From a virus: a stretch of DNA of 64,000 nucleotides. Shown here one piece after another: positions 55,434 through 64,000 of the stretch (the stretch's first letter is position 1; the number at the start of each line of letters is the position of its first letter). Location: the IMG/VR virus record IMGVR_UViG_3300032307_000622, positions 1-64,000 of that record; one strand, given 5' to 3'. Below the pieces are notes generated by a model. The model ran no database searches, was not told the origin of the DNA, and saw nothing but the letters and a program-made list of their open reading frames with translations. Both the position numbers and the translations under genes were made by a program.

Positions 55434-56071
55434 TAGTTTTCAAGTATCCTAACAAAGGTAATTTCGCTTTTCTTAAATTTTTCATCAGAAAGAGATACTA
55501 GCTCTGTTACAGTTCCCTTACGCCTAGCGTGAATGATTTCATTATTTCCAACGTATATCCCAATGTGATAATACTTTTCAGCATTATAGTGACGGAATGC
55601 AACCAAATCTCCTACTTTGGGATAGTCCACATGAAATCCAGCATAAAGAGCTTGCTTTGTTGCAGAATGCTCTAGCTCAACACCAAGACCACGATAAAAC
55701 CAAAGAGTCAGCCCTGAACAGTCCCACCCACTTGGGGTAGATCCACTAAATACATACCAGGTTTTATTTACATAGTTCCTTAGCTCAGAGACTCTTATTT
55801 CTAGCAATAGCTTGTTCTCTTTGAGCATCTTTTGTCGTTGTTTTTCAGCCTCAATCTCCAAGAGCTTTTCTTGTTGAATTTGAACAAGCTCTAATACGTC
55901 TTGTTGCTCTTGCCCAAACATCTCTGAGACGCTTTGGGGTATTACCTGACTATATGATTTTTCAGGCATCGTTGAATCTGATACAGCCTTGGCTTTTTCT
56001 GGGGTTTGAGTTGTAAGGCCCATAATAATTAGTCCAAAGACTACAATTGCAGCAATTTTTTTGTTATCCAT
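55433..56071 (-). CDS. NlpC/P60 peptidoglycan endopeptidase
   Basis: ATG 56071 behind AAAGGAGG. 212 aa. Signal peptide/anchor, a coiled-coil stretch (QQDVLELVQIQQEKLLEIEAEK), then the domain with DCSGLTLW (Cys nucleophile), KVGDLVAF and HIGIYVGNNEIIHA (His). Cuts stem peptides. With the transglycosylase it forms a two-enzyme wall unit on the opposite strand. Confidence 0.9.
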   Translation of the reverse strand: MDNKKIAAIVVFGLIIMGLTTQTPEKAKAVSDSTMPEKSYSQVIPQSVSEMFGQEQQDVLELVQIQQEKLLEIEAEKQRQKMLKENKLLLEIRVSELRNYVNKTWYVFSGSTPSGWDCSGLTLWFYRGLGVELEHSATKQALYAGFHVDYPKVGDLVAFRHYNAEKYYHIGIYVGNNEIIHARRKGTVTELVSLSDEKFKKSEITFVRILEN

Positions 56072-56136
56072 TGCTACCTCCTTTTTATTCTTTTCGTAGT
56101 TACGGCTCTTACACAGCCTCACCGACAATATTTTTA

Positions 56137-56211
56137 TTAGTGCGATAGCAATAAAATTGTCTGTTTTTTAGAGTTAGTACTCAATGTCACTTTGTTGTTA
56201 CTCTGTTTCAT
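56137..56211 (-). CDS. Possible 24-aa leader peptide
   Basis: ATG 56211 follows a strong AGGAGGACAAAACG. The reading MKQSNNKVTLSTNSKKQTIL ends 66 bases before the NlpC start. TATAAT (56261-56266) is about 50 bases upstream. Attenuation or coupling is possible. Confidence 0.4.
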   Translation of the reverse strand: MKQSNNKVTLSTNSKKQTILLLSH

Positions 56212-56314
56212 CGTTTTGTCCTCCTAGAACAAAAACTCCCTTTTCAGGAAGTTGGATATAATTATACCATTATTTAACCCCATGTTCAACTTTTTTGCGT
56301 GGTATAATTATTGG

Positions 56315-56818
56315 ATGGCAACTGGACAATCGGACGCATATGATCTACCCTATCCATTAGCAGAGGATAATGTTAATGTTCATGGGGATATTAAGCAGCT
56401 AGTAGAAAAACTTGAGGCTGTCTTGCCCCTAGCATCATATTCACAGGTAAATGTGTTAAATAATAGTGGACAAGTAATTAATGCTGGAGATCCAGTATAT
56501 GTTACTGGATATACCACTGCTACAACGGTAGCTAAAGCTACACAAAGTACAACGGCACCAATCTTAGGATTGGCAAAAAGTTCAATCGTTAACAATGCTA
56601 ATGGAATTGTTGTAGTGTCTGGAATCATTCAAAATATTAATACATCTGCATTTGCTGCTGGAGATATTTTGCATGCAGGAACAAACGGCGGACTGACTAA
56701 CGCAGAATTGCCTGGCGGAGCAGTAGCCGTTGTTGTTTATGCAGCTGAAAATGGAATAGTCTCTGTTGACTCAAAAGGTAATGGAACATGGGGGGCACTA
56801 AAAGCTGGACTAGCTTAA
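56315..56818 (+). CDS. Fibre-associated protein (167 aa)
   Basis: TATAAT 56303-56308 is 6 nt before ATG 56315 (leaderless). VLPLASYSQVNVLNNSGQVINAGDPVYVTG and GLAKSSIVNNANGIVVVSG are beta repeats like phage capsid-decoration or fibre domains. Confidence 0.7.
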   Translation: MATGQSDAYDLPYPLAEDNVNVHGDIKQLVEKLEAVLPLASYSQVNVLNNSGQVINAGDPVYVTGYTTATTVAKATQSTTAPILGLAKSSIVNNANGIVVVSGIIQNINTSAFAAGDILHAGTNGGLTNAELPGGAVAVVVYAAENGIVSVDSKGNGTWGALKAGLA

Positions 56819-56836
56819 TAGTGATATAATGATAAA

Positions 56837-57229
56837 ATGGTAAGAACAGCTGCTTATAATGTAGGGAACACTCCTCCAAGAGTTACTTGGACAGTTGTTC
56901 GTGGCGATACCGCATCATTTAGGGCATACGTAACAGATGACTTCAAAGTAGCCTTAAATATCCCAGACTGGACAATTTCCATGAAGATCAAGCGTCCAAA
57001 TCTTGCCATCAATGCTGGAAAGATTACGGATGATGCAACCCTTGTTTTAATTCTATCACCAGAACCCATTGATGGCGATGGGGCTGGAGAGTTTACAGTT
57101 TCTTTAACAGCAGAAGAGTCTAATGTTCTTCAAACTGGGGATATTTTTGACATCCAGCTATCTGATGCTACAAGAGTTTGGACAGTTGCTCAGGGCAGCA
57201 TGATAATTCTTGAAGATGTGACAGACTAA
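56837..57229 (+). CDS. BppU-N-like fibre protein (130 aa)
   Basis: Leaderless (TATAAT, 6 nt, ATG). VTWTVVRGDTASFRAYVTDD shows the RGDT motif of 44978. Confidence 0.7.
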   Translation: MVRTAAYNVGNTPPRVTWTVVRGDTASFRAYVTDDFKVALNIPDWTISMKIKRPNLAINAGKITDDATLVLILSPEPIDGDGAGEFTVSLTAEESNVLQTGDIFDIQLSDATRVWTVAQGSMIILEDVTD

Positions 57230-57453
57230 TGGCCTTTGTAAAGATTTCGGAACGCAACTATTCTTCTAAAATAAAAAAGCATTTTAGCTATGGCATTTTT
57301 AGAATTGGCAAAACTTCTAGAAAAGTAGAGATAAAAGAGGTTCTTCCTTTTAGGATTAAGTTTACAAATACCAACATTAGAAGCAACTATGGACCAGGTA
57401 ATGCTGCCCCAATCGGAATAGCAATTATTGGCCTAAACAATTACGTAATGTAA
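57229..57453 (+). CDS. Small fibre-associated protein (74 aa)
   Basis: TAATG overlap. Basic N-terminus, then PIGI AIIGLNNYVM at the end. Unknown. Confidence 0.65.
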   Translation: MAFVKISERNYSSKIKKHFSYGIFRIGKTSRKVEIKEVLPFRIKFTNTNIRSNYGPGNAAPIGIAIIGLNNYVM

Positions 57454-57476
57454 ATAAACAATGATATAATTTAATC

Positions 57477-57923
57477 ATGTCTAGAACAACCCTATCTTAT
57501 GTAAAGACCAGATTTGAGACTGGTGACCGTCCAGAGCAGCAAGACTACGTTGACCTAATTGATACAGTGTCAGCCCAGTCAACTGACCTTGGTACTTTTG
57601 GAAATAACGAAAACACAATCAATGAAATCGAAAACGTAACAGTTCTTGATAGCTTTGATGCGACTGTTTGGAGAATGGTTAAGTACCTGATTTCTATTTC
57701 TAAAACCACAAACGGAGATAATAAGTTCTACGCAACAGAATTGACCATACTAGTTGACGGTAACAACGTTAATGTTAGCGAATATGGAACGATAGACAAC
57801 GATGGGAATATGGGAACCATAAGCGTCTCTAGAGCTGGAGATACAGTGGCAATTACACTAACTCCAGATTCAGTAATCAAGCCAGTAACTGTACGTTATG
57901 CACGTATGGGACTTAAGGCATAG
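57477..57923 (+). CDS. Tail fibre component (148 aa)
   Basis: Leaderless. SYVKTRFETGDRPEQQDYVDLIDTV at the start is a common fibre N-terminus. The C-terminal beta part (ATELTILVDGNNVNVSEYGTI) recurs at the end of the 57941 protein (ILLTLDSSDNIAITEYGIV). Confidence 0.75.
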   Translation: MSRTTLSYVKTRFETGDRPEQQDYVDLIDTVSAQSTDLGTFGNNENTINEIENVTVLDSFDATVWRMVKYLISISKTTNGDNKFYATELTILVDGNNVNVSEYGTIDNDGNMGTISVSRAGDTVAITLTPDSVIKPVTVRYARMGLKA

Positions 57924-57940
57924 ACTAATAGGAGATAATA

Positions 57941-60844
57941 ATGGCAACAGTAAACAAGAATTTTAAGGTCAAGCATGGCTTGGTCGTTGAAGGTACCACA
58001 GGTACCATTGCTGGTGAGGACATCCTTACCAAAAAGCAAGAAGATATTGATTATATTATTGATCAAGTTGGTGGCTCTGGTGTTCCTACTAATACCCCAA
58101 ATACCCTAGTCCTTCGTGATGAAAACGGAGACTTCGCTGCTAACGATATTACAGCAAATGAAATTAGCATTGGCTCAATAGGTCGCATTTACGATGACGG
58201 TGGCGACATGGTCATTGACAATCTTGATGGCAACGATGTTACGATTAATGCTGATGATATTAGACTTAATGCACAAGATGATGTTCGTGTCAGTGCAAAC
58301 GATTTAGTTCAGCTTACATCTAATAATGGAGACATTGAGCTGGTTGCAAATGGCAATGTCTACATTGGGACTGACAATAGTCCAGAATATGTGGTAGTTG
58401 CCAAGGGAACACTTGACAGCCACATTGGTGATGTAACTGTTGACGGCACTGCAGGAAACACTGTAACTGACAGAATTGCTACTGCTAAGCAGGAAGCTAT
58501 TGATGCTGGTTCTTCAGACGTAACCACTCACTCAAACCTTACAACTGGAGTTCACGGTGTAACTGGTGATGTTGTTGGAACAACTGACACTCAGACACTT
58601 ACAAACAAGACTCTTGGTTCTGGAACTAATCTTTCTGTAAACCTAGACATGAACGGTAACAAGATTGAAGATCTTGGAACACCTACTGCTGGTACAGATG
58701 CTACAACTAAGAACTATGTAGACGATGGAGATACCGCAACTCTTGGTTCCGCCAACTCCTACACAGATGACGAAATTACTGCACTAGACACTTCTCTAAA
58801 GGCTTATGCAGACCAGGCAGAGTCAGATGCAATTAGCTCAGCAGCTTCAGCTGCAGCAGCTCTATATGCACCACTTGCTGGAGCAACCTTTACTGGTGAT
58901 GTTATCCTTCCTGGAGACCCTACCCAGGCTCTAGGTGCAGCTACAAAGCAGTACGTAGACGCAGTTGCAGAAGGACTACACGTTCACGCATCTACAGTTG
59001 CAGCTACTACCGCAAACGTGGATCTTGCAACAGGTGGATTGCTAACAATTGATGGCGTAGGTCTTAATGAAGACGAGCGTGTTCTTGTTAAGAATCAGTC
59101 AAATGCAACTCAGAACGGTATCTACCTAGCCAAGCCTGGTGCTTGGGTACGTGCAGATGACTACAACTCTGCTGCAGAAATTCAGGGTGGTGACTTTACC
59201 TTCGTAACTGGCGGTAACACTTACGCAAATACTGGATGGGTTCAGACAAATGTTGTAACAACTCTAGGAACATCCACAATTAACTTCGACCAGTTCTCTG
59301 GTGCTGGAGAATATGTTGCAGGTACTGGTCTAACTCTAAATGGAAACTCATTCGCTATTGATGATACCGTTACAGCTACCAAGTCTTACGTAGATGGCGA
59401 AATTTCAGACCTAGACGCTGCTGCTCAAGGCTATGCAGATGATGCAGAGGTTGATGCAAAAGCGTACACTGATCAGCGTGAAAGTGCAATCACAACTGCT
59501 TACCAAGGTTATGCAGATAACGCAGAAGCTGATGCAAAGCTTTACACAGATCAGGAAATTTCTGCTCTAAACACTGATGACATTGAAGAAGGTCTTACCA
59601 ACGAATACTTCACAGATGCTCGTGCGAAAGGATCTGCTGCAGATCTTTTGGTAAATGCTAATAAGACAAACATTACCATTACTGGAAACGAAGATGGTCT
59701 AACCATTACTGCAGAAAATGGTGTTGCTCAGTCTACCACAGACGATTTGACTGAAGGATCAGCAAACCTATACTTCACAGATGCTCGTGCTCAGGCTGCA
59801 GTTGCAGGAGATATAACTACTGCAATAAACGCTCTTGACACTGATGCTATTGAAGAGGGCGTAGGCAATCTTTACTTTACAGATCAGCGAGCACTTACTG
59901 CTACATCTTCAGCATATGACCCAGCAGGTTCTGCTCAGGGTGCTTATGACAATGCAGTGTCTTACACAAACACAACGCTTGAAAATTACACTCCAACAAA
60001 CTCGCTAGATTCAGTAGTTGATAATTTTGGATTCCTCAAGCAAGAAGATCTTACAGGCTATGCAACAGAAACCTATGCTAATAATGCTGCAAATACAGCA
60101 CAGCAAAATGCAGAAAGCTATGCAGATTCCAAGATCAGTGATTCCTCATCTGCCTCAGACAAGGTTTGGTCCGCATACAAGACAAGCACTGAGATTAGTC
60201 TTGCTCAGGCAGCTGCAGAGCTACACGCAGATAACGCAATTGCTGCTCTCGTAGATGCTGCACCATCAACTCTAGACACTCTAAATGAGTTGGCTGCAGC
60301 ACTTCAGGATAACCCAGACATCATTTCTGACCTTCAGGATATTGCTGCTGGAAAGCAGGATACACTAACTGCTGGAGCAAACATTGACATTACAGGGGCA
60401 ACAATCTCTGTAACTGGTCTAGACACTAACGATGTTTCTGAGGGTACAAACCTGTACTTTACAGACCAGAGAGCAATTGATGCAGTTCAGAATACAACTC
60501 CAGTCTTCTCAGCAGTTGATATTGATTCAGTTGCTAAGCAGGTTGCAGCAAGTCTTGAAGCATCAACAGCAGGACTTCAGGTAGCATATGCCTGGAACAA
60601 GTCAGAATATCGTTCAGCAGAATTCCTTGTAAAGGTTGAAACCTTGACAAACTCTGAAATTTCAAAGATTCTTCTGACACTTGATTCTTCAGACAACATT
60701 GCAATTACTGAATATGGAATTGTTGGAACAAATGGCTCAATGTCATCTGTTTCAGCAGGTATCTCAGGATCAGATGTACAACTTGAGGTAACAACCACTA
60801 ACAATAACTCAGTAGTTACTGTTATGGGAACTCTACTAGCATAA
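57941..60844 (+). CDS. Large tail fibre with LYFTDARA repeats (967 aa)
   Basis: N-terminus NKNFKVKHGLVVEGTTG is shared with the gene at 60863. It then has beta repeats (DDIRLNAQDDVRVSANDLVQL), LPGDPTQALGAATKQYVDAVAEG and HASTVAATTANVDL typical of phage fibres. Four YFTDxRA repeats (EYFTDARA, LYFTDARA, LYFTDQRA twice) make a triple-stranded shaft, followed by helical NTAQQNAESYADSK. Confidence 0.88.
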   Translation: MATVNKNFKVKHGLVVEGTTGTIAGEDILTKKQEDIDYIIDQVGGSGVPTNTPNTLVLRDENGDFAANDITANEISIGSIGRIYDDGGDMVIDNLDGNDVTINADDIRLNAQDDVRVSANDLVQLTSNNGDIELVANGNVYIGTDNSPEYVVVAKGTLDSHIGDVTVDGTAGNTVTDRIATAKQEAIDAGSSDVTTHSNLTTGVHGVTGDVVGTTDTQTLTNKTLGSGTNLSVNLDMNGNKIEDLGTPTAGTDATTKNYVDDGDTATLGSANSYTDDEITALDTSLKAYADQAESDAISSAASAAAALYAPLAGATFTGDVILPGDPTQALGAATKQYVDAVAEGLHVHASTVAATTANVDLATGGLLTIDGVGLNEDERVLVKNQSNATQNGIYLAKPGAWVRADDYNSAAEIQGGDFTFVTGGNTYANTGWVQTNVVTTLGTSTINFDQFSGAGEYVAGTGLTLNGNSFAIDDTVTATKSYVDGEISDLDAAAQGYADDAEVDAKAYTDQRESAITTAYQGYADNAEADAKLYTDQEISALNTDDIEEGLTNEYFTDARAKGSAADLLVNANKTNITITGNEDGLTITAENGVAQSTTDDLTEGSANLYFTDARAQAAVAGDITTAINALDTDAIEEGVGNLYFTDQRALTATSSAYDPAGSAQGAYDNAVSYTNTTLENYTPTNSLDSVVDNFGFLKQEDLTGYATETYANNAANTAQQNAESYADSKISDSSSASDKVWSAYKTSTEISLAQAAAELHADNAIAALVDAAPSTLDTLNELAAALQDNPDIISDLQDIAAGKQDTLTAGANIDITGATISVTGLDTNDVSEGTNLYFTDQRAIDAVQNTTPVFSAVDIDSVAKQVAASLEASTAGLQVAYAWNKSEYRSAEFLVKVETLTNSEISKILLTLDSSDNIAITEYGIVGTNGSMSSVSAGISGSDVQLEVTTTNNNSVVTVMGTLLA

Positions 60845-60862
60845 TAAGGCAAAGGTGATAAA

Positions 60863-61324
60863 GTGACTGTAGAAAATAAAGACTTTAAAGTCAAGCATGG
60901 TCTTCAGGTTGCTAACGGCGGTATATTTGGTGCTGCAGTTGTGGTTGGTACTCCAACAGAAAATACACACGCTGCAACTAAAGAATATGTAGACTCTGTA
61001 GCAGCAGCTCCACTTGTCCCAATTGAGTCAGATGCCCCAGAGGCTCCAATAGATGGACAGATGTATTTTGATGCAGAATCAAAGAGATTAGCAATCTATC
61101 ATGATGGAGTTTGGACAACACTTGCAACATTGGCAGATGCCGCAGAGTTGCCACAACACATTCACGATACAGCAATTGGCGGTACTGGTTTAATCGTAAG
61201 TACTTTCGTAGATGCTGGGTTTTATAACGATTCTTCTTCTACACCAGTAGATGCAGGATACTATAACACATCGTCTTGGAATGAGACTTGGGATGGCGGA
61301 CTAGCTATCGACAACTTTAACTAA
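60863..61324 (+). CDS. Tail fibre protein (153 aa)
   Basis: GTG start with AAAGGTGATAAA. NKDFKVKHGLQVANGGIFGAAV parallels the 57941 N-terminus. GQMYFDAESKRLAIYHDGVWTTLA is a standard fibre motif. Confidence 0.8.
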   Translation: MTVENKDFKVKHGLQVANGGIFGAAVVVGTPTENTHAATKEYVDSVAAAPLVPIESDAPEAPIDGQMYFDAESKRLAIYHDGVWTTLATLADAAELPQHIHDTAIGGTGLIVSTFVDAGFYNDSSSTPVDAGYYNTSSWNETWDGGLAIDNFN

Positions 61325-61395
61325 TTCATAATAAAATAGATGATATAATTATGAATAGAACACTTGGGTAAACCCCACTTAGAGGAGATATAGAC

Positions 61396-62967
61396 ATGGC
61401 AACAAGAATGCAACAGCGACGAGGCACTGAGGCTCAGTGGACCTCTGCAGACCCAATCCTGGCTTCTGGAGAAATTGGTTTTGAGTCCGATACTGGTCAG
61501 TTTAAGATTGGTGATGGTATCAATCACTGGTCAGACCTATCCTACTTCAAGGATCTTAGCGATCTTGGTGGAACCCTAGATGATTATGTTCCACTAACTC
61601 AAAAAGGTTCAGACAATGGAGTTGCCACACTAGATGGCAATGGGTATGTTCCAGTTGACCAGCTTGGCAATGTTATTGGAGATGCTCCACAAATCTTGGA
61701 TACACTAGGAGAAATTGCTAGTGCTGTTAATGATGCAAATGGAATTGTGTCAAGCAAAATTGAAATTGCCATTGGAGAAGAAGCTACCGCTAGGGACACT
61801 GCAATAGACACTGCAGTTCAGACTCTAACTGGACTTATTAATGATGAAGAAAATGCTAGAATAGATGCAATTCACGACGAAGCTGATGCAAGAGCAGAGG
61901 CAATCTCTAGTGCAATCGGAACCCACTCTAGCGACACTACAAACGTTCACGGTATCGCAGACACATCTTTGCTTGTTACAACAACAACTGCACAGGGCTA
62001 TGTTTCCACTCACAATTCTGAGACTGAAAACGTGCACGGCATTGCAAGTACCGCAGACCTAGTAACAAAGTCTGCAACTCAATCTCTATCAAACAAGACC
62101 ATTAACACCGCAGACAATGACATCACAGTTGTAGCTGCAGACATTAGCGATGTTACTGCCTCTGCTGCAGAGCTTAATGTTCTTGACGGAATCACCGCCT
62201 CAACTACAGAACTAAACTATGTAGACGGAGTGACATCTGCCATCCAGACTCAGCTAAATGCCAAGGCACCCATAGCTGACCCAACATTTACAGGAACTAC
62301 CACTACAGCAAATCTTTCTATTACTGGAAACCTTACTGTTGGCGGAACAACCACAACTGTTAATGCAACAGACTTGAGCATATCAGACCCACTAATTTAC
62401 ATGTCTAGCGGAGCCTGGACAACAGATATCGTAGACGTAGGATTCCTTGCTGCTACAGGTGAAGTTGGAGGAACTGAGCAAGACCACAAGCACTCTGGAT
62501 TGTTCCGTGACGTAAGTGATAACAAGAAATGGAAGCTTGTTTCGAATGTTCCACACCCAGTATCAAATACTGTAGACCTGACAAACGCTGCATACGACAC
62601 CCTCAGATTGGGTGCGGTTGAGTTCTCTGATGGTGTACAGGTTAAGCAGGGTGTTCCATCCCTTACTGAAATTAACCAGAAGACATCTGCTTACACAACT
62701 GTTCTAACAGACCGTGATAAGCTTGTAGAGATTAATTCATCTTCTGGTGTAACTGTTACAATTCCTACAAACTCATCTGTGGCCTATCCAGTCGGAACAT
62801 CATTTGATATTCTGCAAACTGGAACTGGGCAGGTAACAATTGCTGGTGCAGGTGGCGTAACTGTAAATGCAACACCTGGACTAAAGCTACGTACTCAGTG
62901 GTCATCTGCCACCCTATTTAAGAGGGCAGAAAACACCTGGGTTGTCTTTGGAGACCTTTCAGCATAA
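61396..62967 (+). CDS. Mtd_N-like tail fibre (523 aa)
   Basis: The start MATRMQQRRGTEAQWTSADP ... GEIGFESDTGQFKIGDG is the Mtd_N module of fibre proteins that docks to the tail. Repeats SATDSLLVTTTTA-like and ASAAELNVLDGITASTTELNYVDGV in the middle form a shaft. The C-terminal 90 residues are shared with 51819. Confidence 0.88.
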   Translation: MATRMQQRRGTEAQWTSADPILASGEIGFESDTGQFKIGDGINHWSDLSYFKDLSDLGGTLDDYVPLTQKGSDNGVATLDGNGYVPVDQLGNVIGDAPQILDTLGEIASAVNDANGIVSSKIEIAIGEEATARDTAIDTAVQTLTGLINDEENARIDAIHDEADARAEAISSAIGTHSSDTTNVHGIADTSLLVTTTTAQGYVSTHNSETENVHGIASTADLVTKSATQSLSNKTINTADNDITVVAADISDVTASAAELNVLDGITASTTELNYVDGVTSAIQTQLNAKAPIADPTFTGTTTTANLSITGNLTVGGTTTTVNATDLSISDPLIYMSSGAWTTDIVDVGFLAATGEVGGTEQDHKHSGLFRDVSDNKKWKLVSNVPHPVSNTVDLTNAAYDTLRLGAVEFSDGVQVKQGVPSLTEINQKTSAYTTVLTDRDKLVEINSSSGVTVTIPTNSSVAYPVGTSFDILQTGTGQVTIAGAGGVTVNATPGLKLRTQWSSATLFKRAENTWVVFGDLSA

Positions 62968-62990
62968 TTAAAGAATTAAGGAGAATATAA

Positions 62991-63716
62991 ATGGCAGCAA
63001 ATAAAAGAGCAGGAAAGAAGTCTCTTGCACAAAATGATTATCTGGCTCCAGCAGCCCCATTAATTGGGACTGCGGAAGATACTGGAAGCGGTAGATCTTT
63101 TAATGATGCCAAGGTTCTTGTAACATTTACTCCTCAGGGACCAAATGATGCTACTTCGTTCACAGTAACATCTTCTCCAGGAGGATATACTGCAACAGAT
63201 TCATCCTCTCCAGTTATTCTTACTGGGCTTCAGTCAGGAGTATCCTATACATTTACAGTAACAGCAACTAATTCTTATGGAACTTCTGCTCCATCTGCAG
63301 CTACCTCTGCAATTACAGCAACAACTGTTCCTGCTGCCGTAGGTACGCCATCAGTTAGCTCCCCATCAGCTGGTATTGACAGAGTTAGTTGGGACGCTCC
63401 TGCAAATGGTGGAAAAGCTATTTCTAGCTATTACTGGTATTCCTCTGATGGAAAGTCTGGAACGACATCTTCAACAACAGTAGATGTTAGCCAGGAGCAG
63501 GGAACATCTCAGACATACCAGGTTTATGCAACGAATGCTAATGGAAATGGAGCATCGTCTCCAAGCTCAGCTTCAGTCACCACAACCTTCTCCTTTGCAC
63601 CTTTTGGTGCGTTTGGATTCTCACCATTTGGATTCTCTCCATTCGGCTTCTCGCCCTTTGGCTTCTCTCCATTTGGGTTTGCTCCAAACTGGTATGGCTG
63701 TGCTGGCTGGTGCTAA
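62991..63716 (+). CDS. FN3-domain protein with SPFGF repeats (241 aa)
   Basis: Two fibronectin type III-like domains (about 30-110 and 115-195; VILTGLQSGVSYTFTVTATNSYG and SYYWYSSDGKSGTTSSTTV). Then five FGFSP units in tandem and the tail WYGCAGWC. Likely a surface-binding protein. Confidence 0.8.
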   Translation: MAANKRAGKKSLAQNDYLAPAAPLIGTAEDTGSGRSFNDAKVLVTFTPQGPNDATSFTVTSSPGGYTATDSSSPVILTGLQSGVSYTFTVTATNSYGTSAPSAATSAITATTVPAAVGTPSVSSPSAGIDRVSWDAPANGGKAISSYYWYSSDGKSGTTSSTTVDVSQEQGTSQTYQVYATNANGNGASSPSSASVTTTFSFAPFGAFGFSPFGFSPFGFSPFGFSPFGFAPNWYGCAGWC

Positions 63717-63727
63717 AAAATTGCAAC

Positions 63728-63772
63728 AAAATCTCCTATAGTGTATAATAAAATATATCGTTAGGAGATTTT
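63728..63772 (+). promoter_or_regulatory. Inverted repeat: anti-Shine-Dalgarno arm upstream of promoter
   Basis: AAAATCTCCTA (63728-63738) and TAGGAGATTTT (63762-63772) are exact complements; the right arm holds AGGAG for the gene at 63776, and TATAAT (63744-63749) lies in the loop. Same design as 1435-1485. It may also serve as the terminator of the fibre operon. Confidence 0.6.
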
Positions 63773-63775
63773 ATT

Positions 63776-64000
63776 ATGGACACCATGTCCCCACTAAAAA
63801 GTGTAAGCCAATCAACACAACCACATCGCTTTTTTGAAGCTTTTTTGGATAATGACCTTGAAAAGTTAAAAACAGAGCTAATTGATAGGTACGAAAAGAT
63901 TAGACGAGCAGAGGTCTCTGGGGTAGGAGATCTAAGAGAAGACGAGCTTTGGAAATCTTCCAATAGTGTCTCTACAATGAAATGGAGAGAATATAACGTC
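63776..64000 (+). CDS. Hypothetical protein, 3' truncated
   Basis: Open to the window end (75 codons). Starts MDTMSPLKSVSQSTQPHRFFE and continues FLDNDLEKLKTELIDRYEKI. Not recognised. Confidence 0.7.
   Translation, partial: MDTMSPLKSVSQSTQPHRFFEAFLDNDLEKLKTELIDRYEKIRRAEVSGVGDLREDELWKSSNSVSTMKWREYNV

Noticed and set aside
56129-56250. Known riboswitch (ydaO or cobalamin type)
   Set aside because: The leader is long enough, but I could not match the conserved cores of these classes by eye.
61396-62967. Diversity-generating retroelement target
   Set aside because: The Mtd_N-like start suggested a DGR, but no reverse transcriptase, no template repeat and no variable-repeat-like end were seen.

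Overview
The window is part of the genome of a tailed, double-stranded DNA bacteriophage. It holds lysis enzymes, a very large tail-fibre module, phage tRNAs and long runs of overlapping small genes. No terminase, portal, major capsid protein, DNA polymerase, integrase or insertion sequence was recognised, so the head and replication genes must lie outside it. The host is most probably an actinobacterium. Evidence is a WhiB-type Fe-S regulator (14672-14953), an FmdB-type zinc ribbon, a DUF7455-like protein, a PASTA-domain protein, and many promoters whose -10 box sits exactly 6 nt before an ATG, which predicts leaderless mRNAs, a common mode in actinobacteria. The A+T-rich composition would suit low-GC planktonic actinobacteria; that is inference only.

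Layout. 1-3052: end of a proline-rich protein, small membrane proteins (holin candidate), a proteasome/HslV-like Ntn hydrolase and a secreted subtilase. 3064-3457: tRNA-Asn, -Asp, -Glu and -Thr. 3472-9844: an operon with an RsmI-like methyltransferase, two VPxWYR paralogues, a GT60-like glycosyltransferase, two prolyl-4-hydroxylase-like oxygenases and a carbamoyltransferase. 9891-11363: two M23 endopeptidases. 11363-16175: small proteins, an APS-kinase/nucleotidylyltransferase fusion, a degenerate kinase paralogue, a nuclease and WhiB. 16223-30070: mixed-strand accessory genes, including a third hydroxylase, SGNH hydrolase, methyltransferase, HSP20, GroES, two tRNAs, tryptophan-halogenase-like enzyme, GT4 and Stealth-like glycosyltransferases, sulfotransferase, pyrimidine-dimer glycosylase, Asp/Asn hydroxylase and HNH nuclease.

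30507-44224 is a block of minus-strand genes, mostly small and often joined by TAATG or ATGA overlaps. Several encode zinc-ribbon miniproteins. The transcription units are separated by a repeated regulatory architecture: promoters with a conserved ATGTC box directly upstream of a fixed 12-nt gap and the -10 box, a TGTCAA-GACACGCCGT palindromic repeat, recurrent CGTAA motifs and GC-rich hairpins. 44382-63716 is the tail-fibre/adsorption module. It contains collagen-like Gly-X-Y proteins, a 1186-residue fibre with a C1q-like end, a 967-residue fibre with LYFTDARA repeats, an Mtd_N-like fibre, a PASTA protein and an FN3 protein. Within it are two more oxygenases and a minus-strand NlpC/P60 plus lytic transglycosylase pair.

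How it may work together. Eight Fe(II)/2-oxoglutarate oxygenases share the window with fibre proteins carrying Pro in the Y position of Gly-X-Y triplets, and with a glycosyltransferase resembling the Skp1-hydroxyproline GlcNAc-transferase family. The leading hypothesis is a phage-encoded system that hydroxylates and then decorates its own fibres. Carbamoyltransferase, halogenase, PAPS-type kinase, sulfotransferase and further glycosyltransferases could extend the decoration chemistry or alter host glycans.
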